A stretch of DNA of 64,000 nucleotides, from contig JASSKH010000006.1 in NCBI GenBank assembly GCA_031763025.1, positions 13,419,479 through 13,483,478 on the forward strand, in the 5' to 3' direction. Within the stretch, counting starts at the first letter, position 1, and every line of letters starts with the position of its first letter. Positions 1-10,901 of the stretch are shown here, in pieces. Under the pieces are notes generated by a model. It was not told where the DNA came from and did not search any database. It saw only the letters and a program-made list of their open reading frames with translations. Source of the stretch: Macrocystis pyrifera. Lineage: Eukaryota > Sar > Phaeophyceae > Laminariales > Laminariaceae. Made by a program: the position numbers and the translations under genes.

Positions 1-36
1 TTTTTTTTTTGCCGAAACGCTCAATTATCACTTCGA

Positions 37-786
37 ATGCATATTACACGTCCATGTTTGTTTATGGCCTTCTGTACATATACGTTGTCGCGCGTAAACA
101 ATCACAGGGCAAGTGGGTCCATGAGATCCGTGCAGTACGAAGTCACCGCTGCGTTGCACGTGGAGAGGGTCAGGGAGATAGACAACACAGATGGTGAAGA
201 GGAAGGTCAAGAGGTCGCGACGTGTCGCTACGTGGCCACGAGGGTTGTACGTGCTTCTTGTCAATGCCAGTCGGGGTCGGGGGGCGGGTGCCATCACGTG
301 TGTCAGTTATTGCAACTGACGCGCTTACTACAGCTGACGGAGGTGGAGCTAAGTAATTGGAACCCGCTGTCGCCGACGAGCGTCGCGTGCCAGTGGGTTC
401 TTAACCACTGTGGGGCAGGGCGTGGCAAGGGGAACGACATCATGCACGACAAGCCGATGGAGAAAATCGTTAAGAGCATGAGGACGTTGAGGGACCCGAA
501 AACCCACCGGTTATCAGGGGGTCCAGACGAGGCCGTCCTTACGAGGGGGGTAGTGGCGATGGATCGTGCTGATTTGTACAACTCGCATCCCGCATTGGGC
601 ATGTGGTCCGCCGCCAAAAGTGTATTTGACGAGGGGGCAACTATCGACCGTTCGCAATTGGAAACCTTGCATGCTTTCGTGGACGGGGAGAGGAAGGAAT
701 ACGAACGCACGACGAAGGAAGGAGATAAGTTGGACAGTGCTTTTTCTGATGTATGCATTGATGTATTCCCGCCAATAGTACGTTGA
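37..786 (+). CDS. SWIM zinc-finger ORF, probable transposon accessory protein (partial)
   Basis: An open frame of 249 codons with an ATG at 37. Around residues 74-90 it carries a C-x-C-x7-C-x-H pattern (CQC...GGGCHH) followed by a Leu-rich helix, which fits a SWIM zinc finger. About 30 residues later comes a TS-x-x-C-x-W motif. In related eukaryotic transposon and viral proteins this pairing precedes a YqaJ-type recombinase/nuclease domain. I see no YqaJ motif in the last 130 residues, nor in the next kilobases, so the protein is truncated, spliced onto an exon I cannot see, or a SWIM-only protein. It runs toward the THAP-DDE transposase on the other strand, and a two-gene element (ISL2EU-like) would explain the pairing. 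SWIM assignment is moderate; link to the transposase is inference. Confidence 0.45.
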   Translation: MHITRPCLFMAFCTYTLSRVNNHRASGSMRSVQYEVTAALHVERVREIDNTDGEEEGQEVATCRYVATRVVRASCQCQSGSGGGCHHVCQLLQLTRLLQLTEVELSNWNPLSPTSVACQWVLNHCGAGRGKGNDIMHDKPMEKIVKSMRTLRDPKTHRLSGGPDEAVLTRGVVAMDRADLYNSHPALGMWSAAKSVFDEGATIDRSQLETLHAFVDGERKEYERTTKEGDKLDSAFSDVCIDVFPPIVR

Positions 787-3700
787 TGTCCGACTCGTCT
801 TAGGGTACGTGAGGCTTGCGTATACTCTACATCGACAAGTTATTTTTTGAGGGTGCATTCCAATAGGTTGGCATTTTTTTGGGAATTGCTTACTCGTACA
901 GCAGAAATTTCACCGAGAATACAAACATTCCATTTCTTTCGTCAAACAACGCTTGCAATCTAATAATTTCCTTATTTTCGGAGGCGACGTACTGGTAATC
1001 TAGTACCCTTTCCTCGTCAATATTTTAGGGCCTTTGATTCTGGTTTTTCGAGACGCCCGTAGGCCAGGGCCAGTAATGGTATATATATTATATATATATA
1101 TATTTGTGTATGCTCCTCGTCTGAACGCCCAACCTTCGGTCTGATCTGTTGCGGATAGTTTTGTTGATGGTCCATTCAACAAAACGGTAGTGTCGGCAAA
1201 ACGCAACCTGGTGCACTCACGACACGCCCTGCGCGCTGAGAGCTTCCTTGTGTTTTTGATGAAGCTGTAATGTGTTTGCGTACATATTTTTTTGAGTCGC
1301 GACTCCTTAGGCGGGGGACTTGAGAAGTAAACCGTGGTTGTGTCCCTGGAGCAGGTCCGTGTGGTTTAAAGAGGTATGGTTTGCCAGGGCAAGTTGCTGC
1401 CGCTCCCTTGCTGTAGTGCACGCGATTTACTGAAATATTCACGTTCTATACATGTTGACGCTTTTCTTCAATGTTATTGGTGACCGATGGATAAACACAG
1501 GGGAACAAAAAGCTAAGAACATTATCCCATCAATGCGCACACAACCTGCGAGATTTGCAAGTTGTCCGCGGGAACCCTTTTCGCACCGTCGTTGATAATG
1601 ACACCCTTCGCCTTCAGCGTTTGGCGTAGGTGAAATTATCGTTACAGGAGTTGAGACCAGGCAGGTGCCTCGTATTGCATGGTGTGCCTCGGTTCGTGGT
1701 CCAACTGTGTGTCATTGTAAATGGTGGGGGGGGTGGCATAGCACGGTGGCCTTAGTACCCTTCCGCATGGGTACTGCTGTGGTACGGTGCATGCGATGTA
1801 TTCACACGTTTTTTTCTCATCGTTTAGATTGGTTGATGAGAGAGGGCTAGACCTATATCTCACGTAGAATGTTCCACATGACACGGCGTCGTCGATCGAA
1901 AAAGTCGCGTCGCAATAGACAATGTATGAATGGACTGTTAGACAGGGAGCACGTCATTTTTTTACACCGGGCACTTTACGGATGGATCTGGGTGGGATTG
2001 TCGGAACATGAGGTGCGGCTAACCGGGAAGGTCGTATACAAATTTGACCAGCGTGTACACCATGGCAAAGGAAAGGTTTCTTGCTGGTTTGGCGCACATA
2101 TAATAACACGATGAGCTGGTTCTACTGTATGTGGAATACCCCGAAATAATGGACCATCCTGAAAGCAGCTTGAAATGTCCACTACGTCGGCACAGATTTA
2201 GCTTCTCGCTGACCGCCACTAGGAAACATGGGGTGACAAGGACATTTTTTTTTTTTTGTTTAGACCACAGCGGCGAAAGCGTGTCCCGACAAACAACGGG
2301 CCACGGCGGCGAAAGCGTTCCCCGAGAACCAACGGTCCATGTCTCCGGTCGGTACCACGCCCCCGCGTTCGCGAGGGAAGCAGGTATTTTCGTTGTTTTG
2401 TTTAAGGTCAATCGCAAATATTCAAAGATGGGTAGGCGCAGGGCCAATATTGTGCGGTAGGTGAAGTACAAACCTCTTTAAGCACTGGGAATCACACTGC
2501 CCCAAAACAAACTACCTGTCTTGGCTGCGCAAAAACGTCACAATGGTCACGCAAGTCACAATGGTCACGCAATCTTTGACAGAATGGTTCGTATCCAAAT
2601 GTGGCACTGTACACGACTTTCGTGAGCCCCTGCCGCCAAGTCAGCGAACGAGGTGTAGTGTTCCTGCGTTTTTTTTTCTCGGCGGATTCTTTTAAATTAC
2701 AGGCACAAGCACCGGTCGAAACCCAACGAAATGACAACTTTTCGGGCTGCCTCATACAAAACAGAAGAACACGGCGTCGTCCACGTGTTCGAAGGCGCTC
2801 GCAATAGACGTGTGCAACATTGGCCTAATTCTAACAAGAAACAACGCGGGCTTGCAAGATTTCGTCGAAAATAGAACTCAAGTTATCTGGCCAACTCATT
2901 AATAACAACATAAACCACGCCGTCGTTGAAGGGTTGACAGGCGCTCACAGTAGACGTGTGCCACATTTCAAGCACTATAAGATTAACAGGGGGGGGGGGC
3001 TTGCAAGCGTTCGTTCAAATTGACCAGTGGATTGAACGAAAGGAGAGGGGGTGGGGGGAGGGTGCGGCCCGGGGCGCTATCATCCGTGACTATTGATACG
3101 ATAGTCGACAGGAAGTACAGTCCCCCTTCGCAAGCAAAACAAATACGCCACCCCCTCCCCTACCCCCCCCCCCCCCCCCCTCCCTTCACGCCCGGGAAGG
3201 GAACTAGAGTGCAATCCGGAGCGAACGCCGGGGATGCTTCACACATGTCATTCGTACACGTTTGGGTACTGTGTAATCGTACACTGTGGTGCACGAAAGG
3301 AATACATTGTAGGCAGAGGAGATGCGTTCAATCTATTTATATAAACAACGTAGAATTAAATGATGGAATGAATACGTGCTGTACAATATTGGTGTGTGTC
3401 GACCAGCACGTATTTGCATGGTGACGACCACATCAGACACAGCCCAGGACTAGAACGTCACTATGAAGTGGTACGCTGCAACAACAGTGACAGCCTAATG
3501 GCAAGTGGTACACATGTCGTACCAAACAAAATTATGTTAATATTTATACGGCAAGATTTCCACCCTATCGCCCGAACTCCGCCTTGCTACGTTGACACAC
3601 GACGAGCCACCAACAGCATTTCATTAAAAGTGGGGGTGCGGGGGTCGGCACACGCTGCTGAACACCAGAGTCGAACGCTCTGCGAGTGAACACTACAGGA

Positions 3701-4093
3701 ATCGTGATAATTACGCGTCACAATGGCGACAAATAGACACGCTCTCCGCTCGCCAAGTTTGGCTTCGTTGCCCATTCTTTCGACGGGGAATCCGAGTACA
3801 TGGCCGGGGGGTTGGGGGGGGGGGGGGGTCGGCCGAGGGGGAGGGGAGGGGGCCTGTGTGGGATTGGAGGGGGGAACGGCGGCGGCAGGAACCTAGAGGG
3901 GGCGTCCGCGGGCGATCGGATGGCGCCCGGAAGCAGCCCGTTTCAATATCATACTAAATAAAACCAGGCCCAAATGTGAAGGTACAAGTGGACATCCCAA
4001 TAACAACCACGTAGCTGCACTACGTAATACAAGCGTTCTTGATTTATGCACACCTAAACAGTCAGGGGACCGAACCCCATGTGCACTGGTTTA
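787..4093. other. Non-coding stretch between the SWIM ORF and the transposase
   Basis: I find no convincing gene here. It contains an AT microsatellite near 1080-1105, several homopolymer runs (C tract near 3168-3182, G tract near 3818-3829), and three diverged copies of a roughly 50-bp motif with CGTCGT and a CGCAATAGACGTGTG-like core at about 1882-1925, 2769-2820 and 2918-2968. The short open frames across it have low-complexity or Arg/Pro-rich products and no recognisable motif. Confidence 0.5.
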
Positions 4094-4992
4094 CTACTTG
4101 GTCGCGAATGGTTGATGCGTCATGTTCACGAGGCTTCCGCAAATATCGTAGCATGAACTAATGACGTCAAACTGCTGCGAGTCAAACTTCCTGTCCAGGA
4201 TGGTCCACTGCTTCATGGCCCCGATCGCTCGTTCTACGTGAATGCGTAGGTTTGCAACATCTCGAGTAACAGTGGCGTCTTCTCTCCTGAACTGCTCCTC
4301 GTCTTTGCGCTTACTGGGGGGGGTGCGACGTAGTGGATGTTGTTCTTCAATAACAACGGTGCTATGGCGTTGAATCCTCTGTCTGCCATTACATGCATGC
4401 CCTTGCCAGGTAGCCCCATTTCAACTAACCTGTCAATTATTCCAGACTCTTTCACCAAGTTCTCATCACTCACGCGCCCGGCGAACGCTTTGGATATAAA
4501 ACAGATAGACCCCCCTGGCGTAATGCCAATCAATACTTTACATGTTGACTTCCCCTTGTAGTTTGACCATGTGGCCCAAGCGGCGTCCGTCTGCCACACT
4601 TTGTCTACGGGAGTCTCTGTGGCGTCAAGGACTATGGCTACCCTGGAAAGGCCCTTCTCAACAAAGTTTGGCGGTGCCGTCACCTCTATTTCGTCCAGAA
4701 GCGGCAGACGCACCATAGGTCGAAGGGCCCCACGCAAAAAATTAATCCAGGTAGTGAATGCCCTCCCCCCAGTCGACTCGCTTACGCCGAATAGTGTCGA
4801 CGTAACCCGTAACGACGACGCCGTCCGCAGCACGAACAGGGCCATAAAGAGGCCATTCAACCCTCCTAGTTTCTTCTTGCGTTGTTGCGGCCTAGTTCCA
4901 TCGACCTTCACGCCCCCCAGCATTGTGTCAGACCCGCGGTAGGGCACCAGATTGTCCGCGGCCCCCCCATGGTTGACGAACGCATATAACCG
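4094..4992 (-). pseudogene. DDE_Tnp_4-type transposase, catalytic exon, frameshifted
   Basis: This is the C-terminal exon of a cut-and-paste transposase of the DDE_Tnp_4 family (Harbinger/ISL2EU/Kolobok-like). Visible in order are an HTH-like region (TLFGVSESTGGRAF), the first catalytic Asp in VLDATETP, the SNYKGKSTCKVLIGITPGG block, GRVSDENLV, and the second Asp in MADRGF. The frame breaks at a G/C homopolymer near 4315-4323. After a one-base shift the family pattern resumes with LRIHVERAIGAMK, which holds the third acidic residue, and runs to a TAG at 4094-4096. A splice acceptor (pyrimidine-rich tract, then AG at 4993-4994) puts this exon in phase with the upstream THAP exon. The frameshift could be real decay or a homopolymer sequencing error. 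Confidence 0.75.
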
Positions 4993-6281
4993 CTACGGTG
5001 ACACAAACAATGAAGAAGGGCAGATTCATGAAGGGACACAAGGGGAAGTGTACCAATCAGTCAAACGACGCACAACCAACACAAAAAACGGATGCATGCA
5101 ATAGGAAGACAAGGGGACGTGCAACAAACATAAAAGGGCGACATTTTATGACAGATATATGCCCTAACCCTACCCAATTGTATATCGCAGGCATTACAAA
5201 ACGTATTAACATGTGACAGCTATACCGCATTGGTTGATACCCCAAAGCGTGGTCGAGTAGGGCACGTTGTACGAGCAGTACGTACATACGTTGTGGTATC
5301 TAGATACTTCATGTACATACTTCATGTTACAGGTACATATGCTGTATACTACTCTACTTGATGCTACGTACTATATACTACACTGTTTCACAGCGCAAAC
5401 GTTTGCCAATGAGATGCGCGGTTGGGCGCGGTTTCAACGATCCGCACTGTCGTGCATCACCAGTGTCGTTCCCCTCACATAAAGATATTATCGCCTCACC
5501 GCGCAGTACGATAAGCACTTGCCATGAACCGCACCGTGAAGCACCTCGCCGTTCGAACGCTGACGATTCACAACGGACGGCACCGTCGGACTAAGTTCTA
5601 CCAGAGTAAGTAACTGACTACGGCGCGGATACGGTGCGGTGAAGATGATAGCCGCCCTTGATTAACGACATCGAACCACGTGAAACAGCACTAAACACTA
5701 AACACGGTGAACACCGTTTCGCGCGCATCGCACAGCGCCCACCTGCGTCGAACCGCAATGCATCTACTGGGACGGCATTGCACTGAACCATAAGGTTCCT
5801 AAAAAAACAGCAAACCAGCAGCCGCGCCGGGATATCATGATTTTAATTTGAAGTCGGTGTTAGACACTAAAAATCTAAAACGCTTTCGATATTTTGTTGT
5901 CGGCGCAAGTGAATCGTACGTGCGTAATCGTGCCCGATACTAACAGGACAATGTCATATCGCGCGCTATTTGTGGGGGTCCCTGGTACACCTGCGATTTA
6001 CTTCGTTACTGGCGTGTGTAGTTGTGTCTGTCGTATCCAGTGTGTACGACGAAGGCCTAGCTAGCATCTCCGAGTTTGATTAATAGTGCATTTGTTTGCG
6101 GTACATATATCAATCGACAACAGAGTGCATACTTGTACATACTCGTACTGAAATTTGAGTGGCGCCATGTGTCGGCGGTCGATTAGTACAAATAAACAAA
6201 AGAATACACGACCATCTGTGGGTATAATACTGATGTGGATGACATACAAACAAAAGGCCAAGTCGCGCCGTGTACACTCAC
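4993..6281 (-). other. Predicted intron of the THAP-DDE transposase
   Basis: The GT donor (6281-6280) follows GAG and reads GTGAGTG; the AG acceptor (4994-4993) sits behind a pyrimidine-rich stretch. Joining the exons keeps phase 0. No convincing coding sequence lies inside. The interval has AT-rich and palindromic stretches (about 5290-5400 and 5690-5730). Confidence 0.5.
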
Positions 6282-6848
6282 CTCCAGAGAACCTAAGCTT
6301 TTGAGGCCGCAGAGACTCTTTGCTGTAACGTCGGACAATCCGTCAAGGATGTTGAAGTCAACTACAATCCTCGTAGGAGACTGCACCCCCTCCTCCTTCA
6401 CGGTCTTGGCGCGTGCACTCTCTTCCAACTCCTCAACTCTGCCCTGAAGCTGCTGGCATTTGATGTCAACGTCCCGCCTCATGTTGATTGCCTCCAACAA
6501 TTTTGCGCGAAGACATTTGTTCTCGGCCTGGGCTCTCAGCAACAGCACAAGCGCTCCTTTGGCTTGCTCCTCTATCTGTGAGTTACTCTGCGAGGGGCTT
6601 GCATCAGGTGCGGGTCGCACGACAACAGTAGCGCATATCCCAGTCCCTTCAATGCTTCCCACGAGGTTGTCGGCGGTGAAGTGTGCCAAAGATATCCTCG
6701 GGTCCTTCGTGAGGCATGGCTCGCCATCTCGTCCAAGCACAGTAAGCCATTCCTCTTGTTTGCTTGCGGGCACTCTGACAGTAGCTTCTCCACCGCTGGC
6801 GTGGCAGAATGGCAACCTACAGATGCAACGATGCTTACTGCGATGCAT
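6282..6848 (-). CDS. THAP-like zinc finger and coiled-coil exon of the DDE transposase
   Basis: This is the N-terminal exon of the transposase at 4094-4992. Starting at the ATG at 6848, it has a C-x4-C pair (CRLPFC), a conserved P...W core (VPASKQEEWL), and an RIxLxHF segment that aligns with the C-x2-H-F end of THAP DNA-binding domains. The third Cys ligand is Ser here. A Leu/Glu-rich coiled coil follows (about residues 80-150). The exon ends at a strong donor (GAG|GTGAGT; GT at 6280-6281). Joining to the acceptor at 4993-4994 removes a 1289-bp intron and keeps phase 0. THAP + coiled coil + DDE is a known transposase layout. An upstream in-frame ATG at 6881 is an alternative start; the THAP domain normally begins within a few residues of Met, which favours 6848. 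Confidence 0.6.
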
Positions 6849-6881
6849 GGTACAAGAGCAACTCGTTGAGGTTTGGTACAC

Positions 6882-7800
6882 CAGGCCTAACCAAAAGGAT
6901 AATTGTCGCTATACCAGGTACACAATTTGATTATGTAAGATATCACGACCACAAAATATATTTCCGGCCAAAGGGATAATTTTGTGAGTTTTCCATTATC
7001 CTCGTCGGGATGTATGCTGAAGGGGGTGATAAGTTGACCAGATGGGAGAAATGAACACAGCAGCAGTCGCACGCACGTTGGGTTTTGTTCGAGCAGCTGG
7101 AGCCCTGGAGAAACACTTGCCGCAGAAGAAAGTTCGCTGCGTCCGCCACATTGAGTGTCGTTTTAATAGCAGTCACGACTACGAGCTCCATCGTACCGAC
7201 AGGTGTGTATCACGAAGTGTTCGTATACTGTTTCCCACGAGAGGTCTCGCACCAACTGCAAGTAGTCCAGGCTGAGCGTCATGGGCGATGCGCTATGACA
7301 TGCTGTACTGCTGTCCTCGTCCTCGTGTTGCCGGTCACTGAGCGGGCGATGCCGCGACGGCACCAGTAGCTTCTCTACTACAGGTGCTGGCCTCGTGTGG
7401 AACCGAAGCAGGTTCAAGCTGCTGCTACTCTCGAGCGAGCTCAAGTTATAGGTTACTACTGCTGTGTATTGTCGCTACAGCAGTGGCAGAAGCAAGAGCA
7501 GACAACGCGTGTCAGACTCCAGGTGCATTACGCAAGATGGATAGCACTGTAGGGTCTGCGTGGCGGGGTCAGACAGGCAGGCATCACGTAGTGAATCTCT
7601 GATGTCCACGTCTACGTGTAACACTCTTGTCGAATAGGTTACACGATCGCGAACCGTGAGAGAGGACACAATCGGCCGTGGAAAAAAAAAAATATACACG
7701 AATCCGGCATGTATCGAACCATTGCCCTTTTCAGCACTGAAATACTATGAAAATCAGCCTCCCCCCCACACCGTTTTTTTTTTTTTTGGTCTTATTGCAA
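6882..7800. other. Intergenic, no supported gene
   Basis: No gene is recognisable. The open frames are short and lack motifs. A stem-loop sequence near 7700-7725 resembles a tRNA T-arm on the minus strand but lacks the rest of a tRNA. Homopolymer A and T tracts occur at 7682-7691 and 7776-7787. Confidence 0.4.
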
Positions 7801-7814
7801 GTGGTCTATTTCGT

Positions 7815-7985
7815 GTGCCCGAAGACGGAAAATAAATAATTCTCTCTATTTCCAGTACGAAATAATTAAATTCCAGTACGAAATAATTAAATTGAAATTG
7901 GGGTCAATTTATTTAATTGTTTTGGTCAGATAGCATTTCCGAATCGAAAAATAAATAGTTACCGAAAGGTTCCTCGAAGATTTTA
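7815..7985 (+). repeat. AT-rich dispersed repeat S1, copy 1
   Basis: This is an AT-rich block that begins near GTGCCCGAAGACGG and ends near CTCGAAGATTTTA. It recurs at 8035-8190 and 15934-16088, and its first part is inverted near 17285-17325 and 37460-37500. Copy 1 contains a short internal tandem duplication (TCCAGTACGAAATAATTAAAT, around 7852-7892) absent from the others. It flanks the long-repeat complex on both sides, so it may be the outer end of an element. Confidence 0.7.
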
Positions 7986-8034
7986 TATAAAGGAGTTATT
8001 ACATGTATGTCACATTGAACGAAATGGGTATGTT

Positions 8035-8190
8035 TCGTGTGCCCTGAGACGGAAAATAAATAATTCGCTCTATTTCCAGTACGAAATAATTAAATTGAAA
8101 TTGGGGTCAATTTATTTAATTGTTTTGGTCAGATAGCATTTCCGAATCGAAAAATAAATAGTTACCGAAAGGTTCCTCGAAGATTTTAAT
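8035..8190 (+). repeat. AT-rich dispersed repeat S1, copy 2
   Basis: This is a near-identical second copy of the block at 7815-7985. A 50-bp segment between the two copies (7984-8034) recurs at about 15470-15520. Confidence 0.7.
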
Positions 8191-9304
8191 AATGAGGCGC
8201 GCGAAGCGCGCTAAAAGCGGGTGAGCCTTTTTTTTCTTGGAATTTTCCAAGAAAAAAAAAGCCTCTTTATAGCGAGGCCACCAATTACTAGTAGCGGCTC
8301 GGATACGAGCGTGGGGTGCCTTGTTTTGAGTTTCTCTGTATGTGTGTGTGTGTGTGGTGCGGCGTGTATGTGTGTGTGATTCAACATTTTTTTGGGCAAC
8401 GTTTGACCACCGCCCTCGACGCACACCGCACCAATTCCAGTCCCGGCGGGCTCTGTGGACGCGCACACACAAAACAGACCTCCTGGTGCTGGTGCGGTGG
8501 TAAATCGTTCACAGCAGCTCGAGCTAGGTGTGGCAACGTGTGTAGGCACATTTTGGTGCTGGGCCATGTTGAAAAAACACAGAACCAACAACACATTATA
8601 TTTTGAAACCCAGCTAGCTCTACGAGTATACTCGTAGGTAGGCAGACTGTGCCTGTCCACAGCAACGAGCGTTCGGGCCATGTCCCCGAGACATGCTGCA
8701 GGCCCACCCTCCTGCTGATGAGGGGACTGAGAAGCAGGAGAGTATCTGCTGTATAATAATGAGGCGCGCGAAGCGCGCTAAAAGCGGGCGAGCCTTTTTT
8801 TTCTTGGAATTTTCCAAGAAAAAAAAAGCCTCTTTATAGCGGCTCGGATACGAGCGTGGGGTGCCTTGTTTTGAGTTTCTCTGTATGTGTGTGTGTGTGT
8901 GTGGTGGTGAGGCGTGTATGTGTGTGTGATTCAACATTTTTTTGGGCAACGTTTGACCACCGCCCTCGACGCACACCGCACCAATTCCAGTCCCGGCGGG
9001 CTCTGTGGACGCGCACACACAAAACAGACCTCCTGGTGCTGGTGCGGTGGTAAATCGTTCACAGCAGCTCGAGCTAGGTGTGGCAACGTGTGTAGGCACA
9101 TGTTGGTGCTGGGCCATGTTGAAAAAACACAGAACCAGCAACACATTATATTTTGAAACCCAGCTAGCTCTACGAGTACTCGTAGGTTGGCAGACTGTGC
9201 CTGTCCACAGCAACGAGCGTTCGGGCCATGTCCCCGAGACATGCTGCAGGCCCACCCTCCTGCTGATGAGGGGCCTGAGAAGCAGGAGAGTATCTGCTGT
9301 ATAA
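8187..9304 (+). repeat. Direct duplication of a ~560-bp module with hairpin head
   Basis: Two tandem copies (about 8187-8755 and 8756-9304) share a head with two palindromes (GGCGCGCGAAGCGCGC and TCTTGGAATTTTCCAAGA), a GT-rich microsatellite, and a conserved tail ending in AGTATCTGCTGTATAAT. A third, inverted copy lies at about 13196-13745. Open frames in this region, on both strands, are by-products of the repeat: they share no family motif and occur in each copy. Confidence 0.8.
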
Positions 9305-10811
9305 TAGTTGTTGTACAGCAGTAGTAGTAGTGGTGGCACTGCTAGAAGAAGCTCTGCTGGACACACGTCAGATTGTAGATTTTTCGTCTTCAAATGATGA
9401 GTTCGAGACCAGGAAACACATGTACGAAGGGTTCACACACAAGCCGAGCGTACAGCGATGCTGACCTGGCCTCGTGTGTCCTACTGCTGCTGCTGTTTTG
9501 CTGCTGGAGAAGCTCTGCTGTAGATGTCGTACATCATCTGTAGTAGCGGTGGCACCTGCTACCTGCTACGAGAAGTTCTCTCTTGGACAGAGCACGTCGA
9601 GTGCAGATTTTTCGTCTTGATATTATTATGCGCTCTGCTGGACACACGTCAGATTGTACATTTTTCGTCTTCAAATTATGAGTTCGGGACCAGGACACAC
9701 ATGTACAAATAAGGGTTCACACACAAGCCGAGCGTACAGCGACGCTGACCTGGCCTCGTGTGTCCTACTGCTGCTGCTGTTTTGCTGCTGGAGAAGCTCT
9801 GCTGCAGATGTCGTACATCATCAGTAGTAGCGGTGGCACCTGCTACCTGCTACGAGAAGTTCTCTCCTGGACAGAGCACGTCGAGTGCAGATTTTTCGTC
9901 TTGAAATTATTATGCCGAATTTCGAGTTCAAAACCAACACAGGACAAAATCGACTACGTGTACAAAGGGTTCCAGGGGTGAGATTGACAAGCCGAGCGTA
10001 CAGCGACGCTGACCCTGGCGTCGTGTGTCCTACTGCTACTGCTGCTGCTGTTTTGTTGCTGGAGAAACACTTCTGCTGCTGTAGATGTGTACAAAGGGTT
10101 CAAGGGTTAGATTGACGAGCCGAGCCGCCGAGCGTACATCGACGCTGACCCTGGCCTCGTGCGTCCCACTGCTACTGCTGCTGCTGCTGCTTTTGTTGCT
10201 GGAGAAACACAGCTGCTGTATGTAGATGTCGTACATCAGTACAAGCAAGTAGTGGTGGCACCTGCTACGAGAAAGAAGCGTCTTTCTGTTGGACAAATAT
10301 TTTCAGATGCAGATTTTTCGTGTTCAAATTAATTATGCCGAATTTCAACCAGAAAACACTTGCTGTTGGAAAAACGGAAAAAGAAAAAATATACCTGGTA
10401 TATCAGGTGTGTCTATTTGTCGTCTTGTTCTTTCCACCCGTCGACAGCCAGTTCCGTGGTCACACAGCAGTAGTACATATTTTCGTCTTCAAATTACTAT
10501 GCCGGATTTCGAGGTGGAAATACCAGGATACACACGACAAAATCCAGTACCTGGTATTTGTTACAGGTGTGTCCGTACTGCTGTGCTGTCTGTGTGTTTC
10601 AAGAGCCGGATATGATGCCAAGAATATTTACGGTTATGAGATTCACCAACGCAGACGACGGCGTATAGGTAGTAGGTACAGCAGCAGCAGCAGTAGATGT
10701 TCGTTCGTGTTGGTTCAGCACAAATCAAATAAATGTTGTGCATGATGCATCGCAGATATGACTACTGCAGGTATTGCTGAGGTCGCGCCTCATTACCACC
10801 AATTACTAGTG
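8757..10811 (+). repeat. Long repeat arm 1 of the 8-16 kb complex
   Basis: This arm runs from the GGCGCGC hairpin to a terminal ACCACCAATTACTAGT motif. Its middle is built from repeated 240-300 bp units that start with GTTCGGGACCAGG-like sequence and hold a GCTGCTGCTG tract and a GATTTTTCGTCTT box. It is matched in inverted orientation by 13745-12167 plus 11160-10902, and in direct orientation by 13744-15472. The coding frames that appear are poor in conserved motifs and rich in GCT/CAG-derived runs. Confidence 0.7.
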
Positions 10812-10901
10812 GTTGTTGTACAGCAGTAGTAGTAGTGGTGGCACTGCTAGAAGAAGCTCTGCTGGACACACGTCAGATTGTAGATTTTTCGTCTTCAAAT
10901 T

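Noticed and set aside
3020..3424. 134-codon frame rich in Pro and Gly
   Set aside because: It is driven by homopolymer C and G tracts and has no domain.
5386..5745. Possible MITE inside the transposase intron
   Set aside because: The GTTTCAC words at both ends are too short and the arms do not pair.
7690..7735. Possible tRNA on the minus strand
   Set aside because: Only a T-arm-like hairpin is present; no box A or acceptor stem.
8620..9393. 257-codon minus-strand frame and its relatives at 8211-8681 and 13107-13574
   Set aside because: They occur in every copy of a non-coding repeat, on both strands, with CAG/GT microsatellite products and no family motif.
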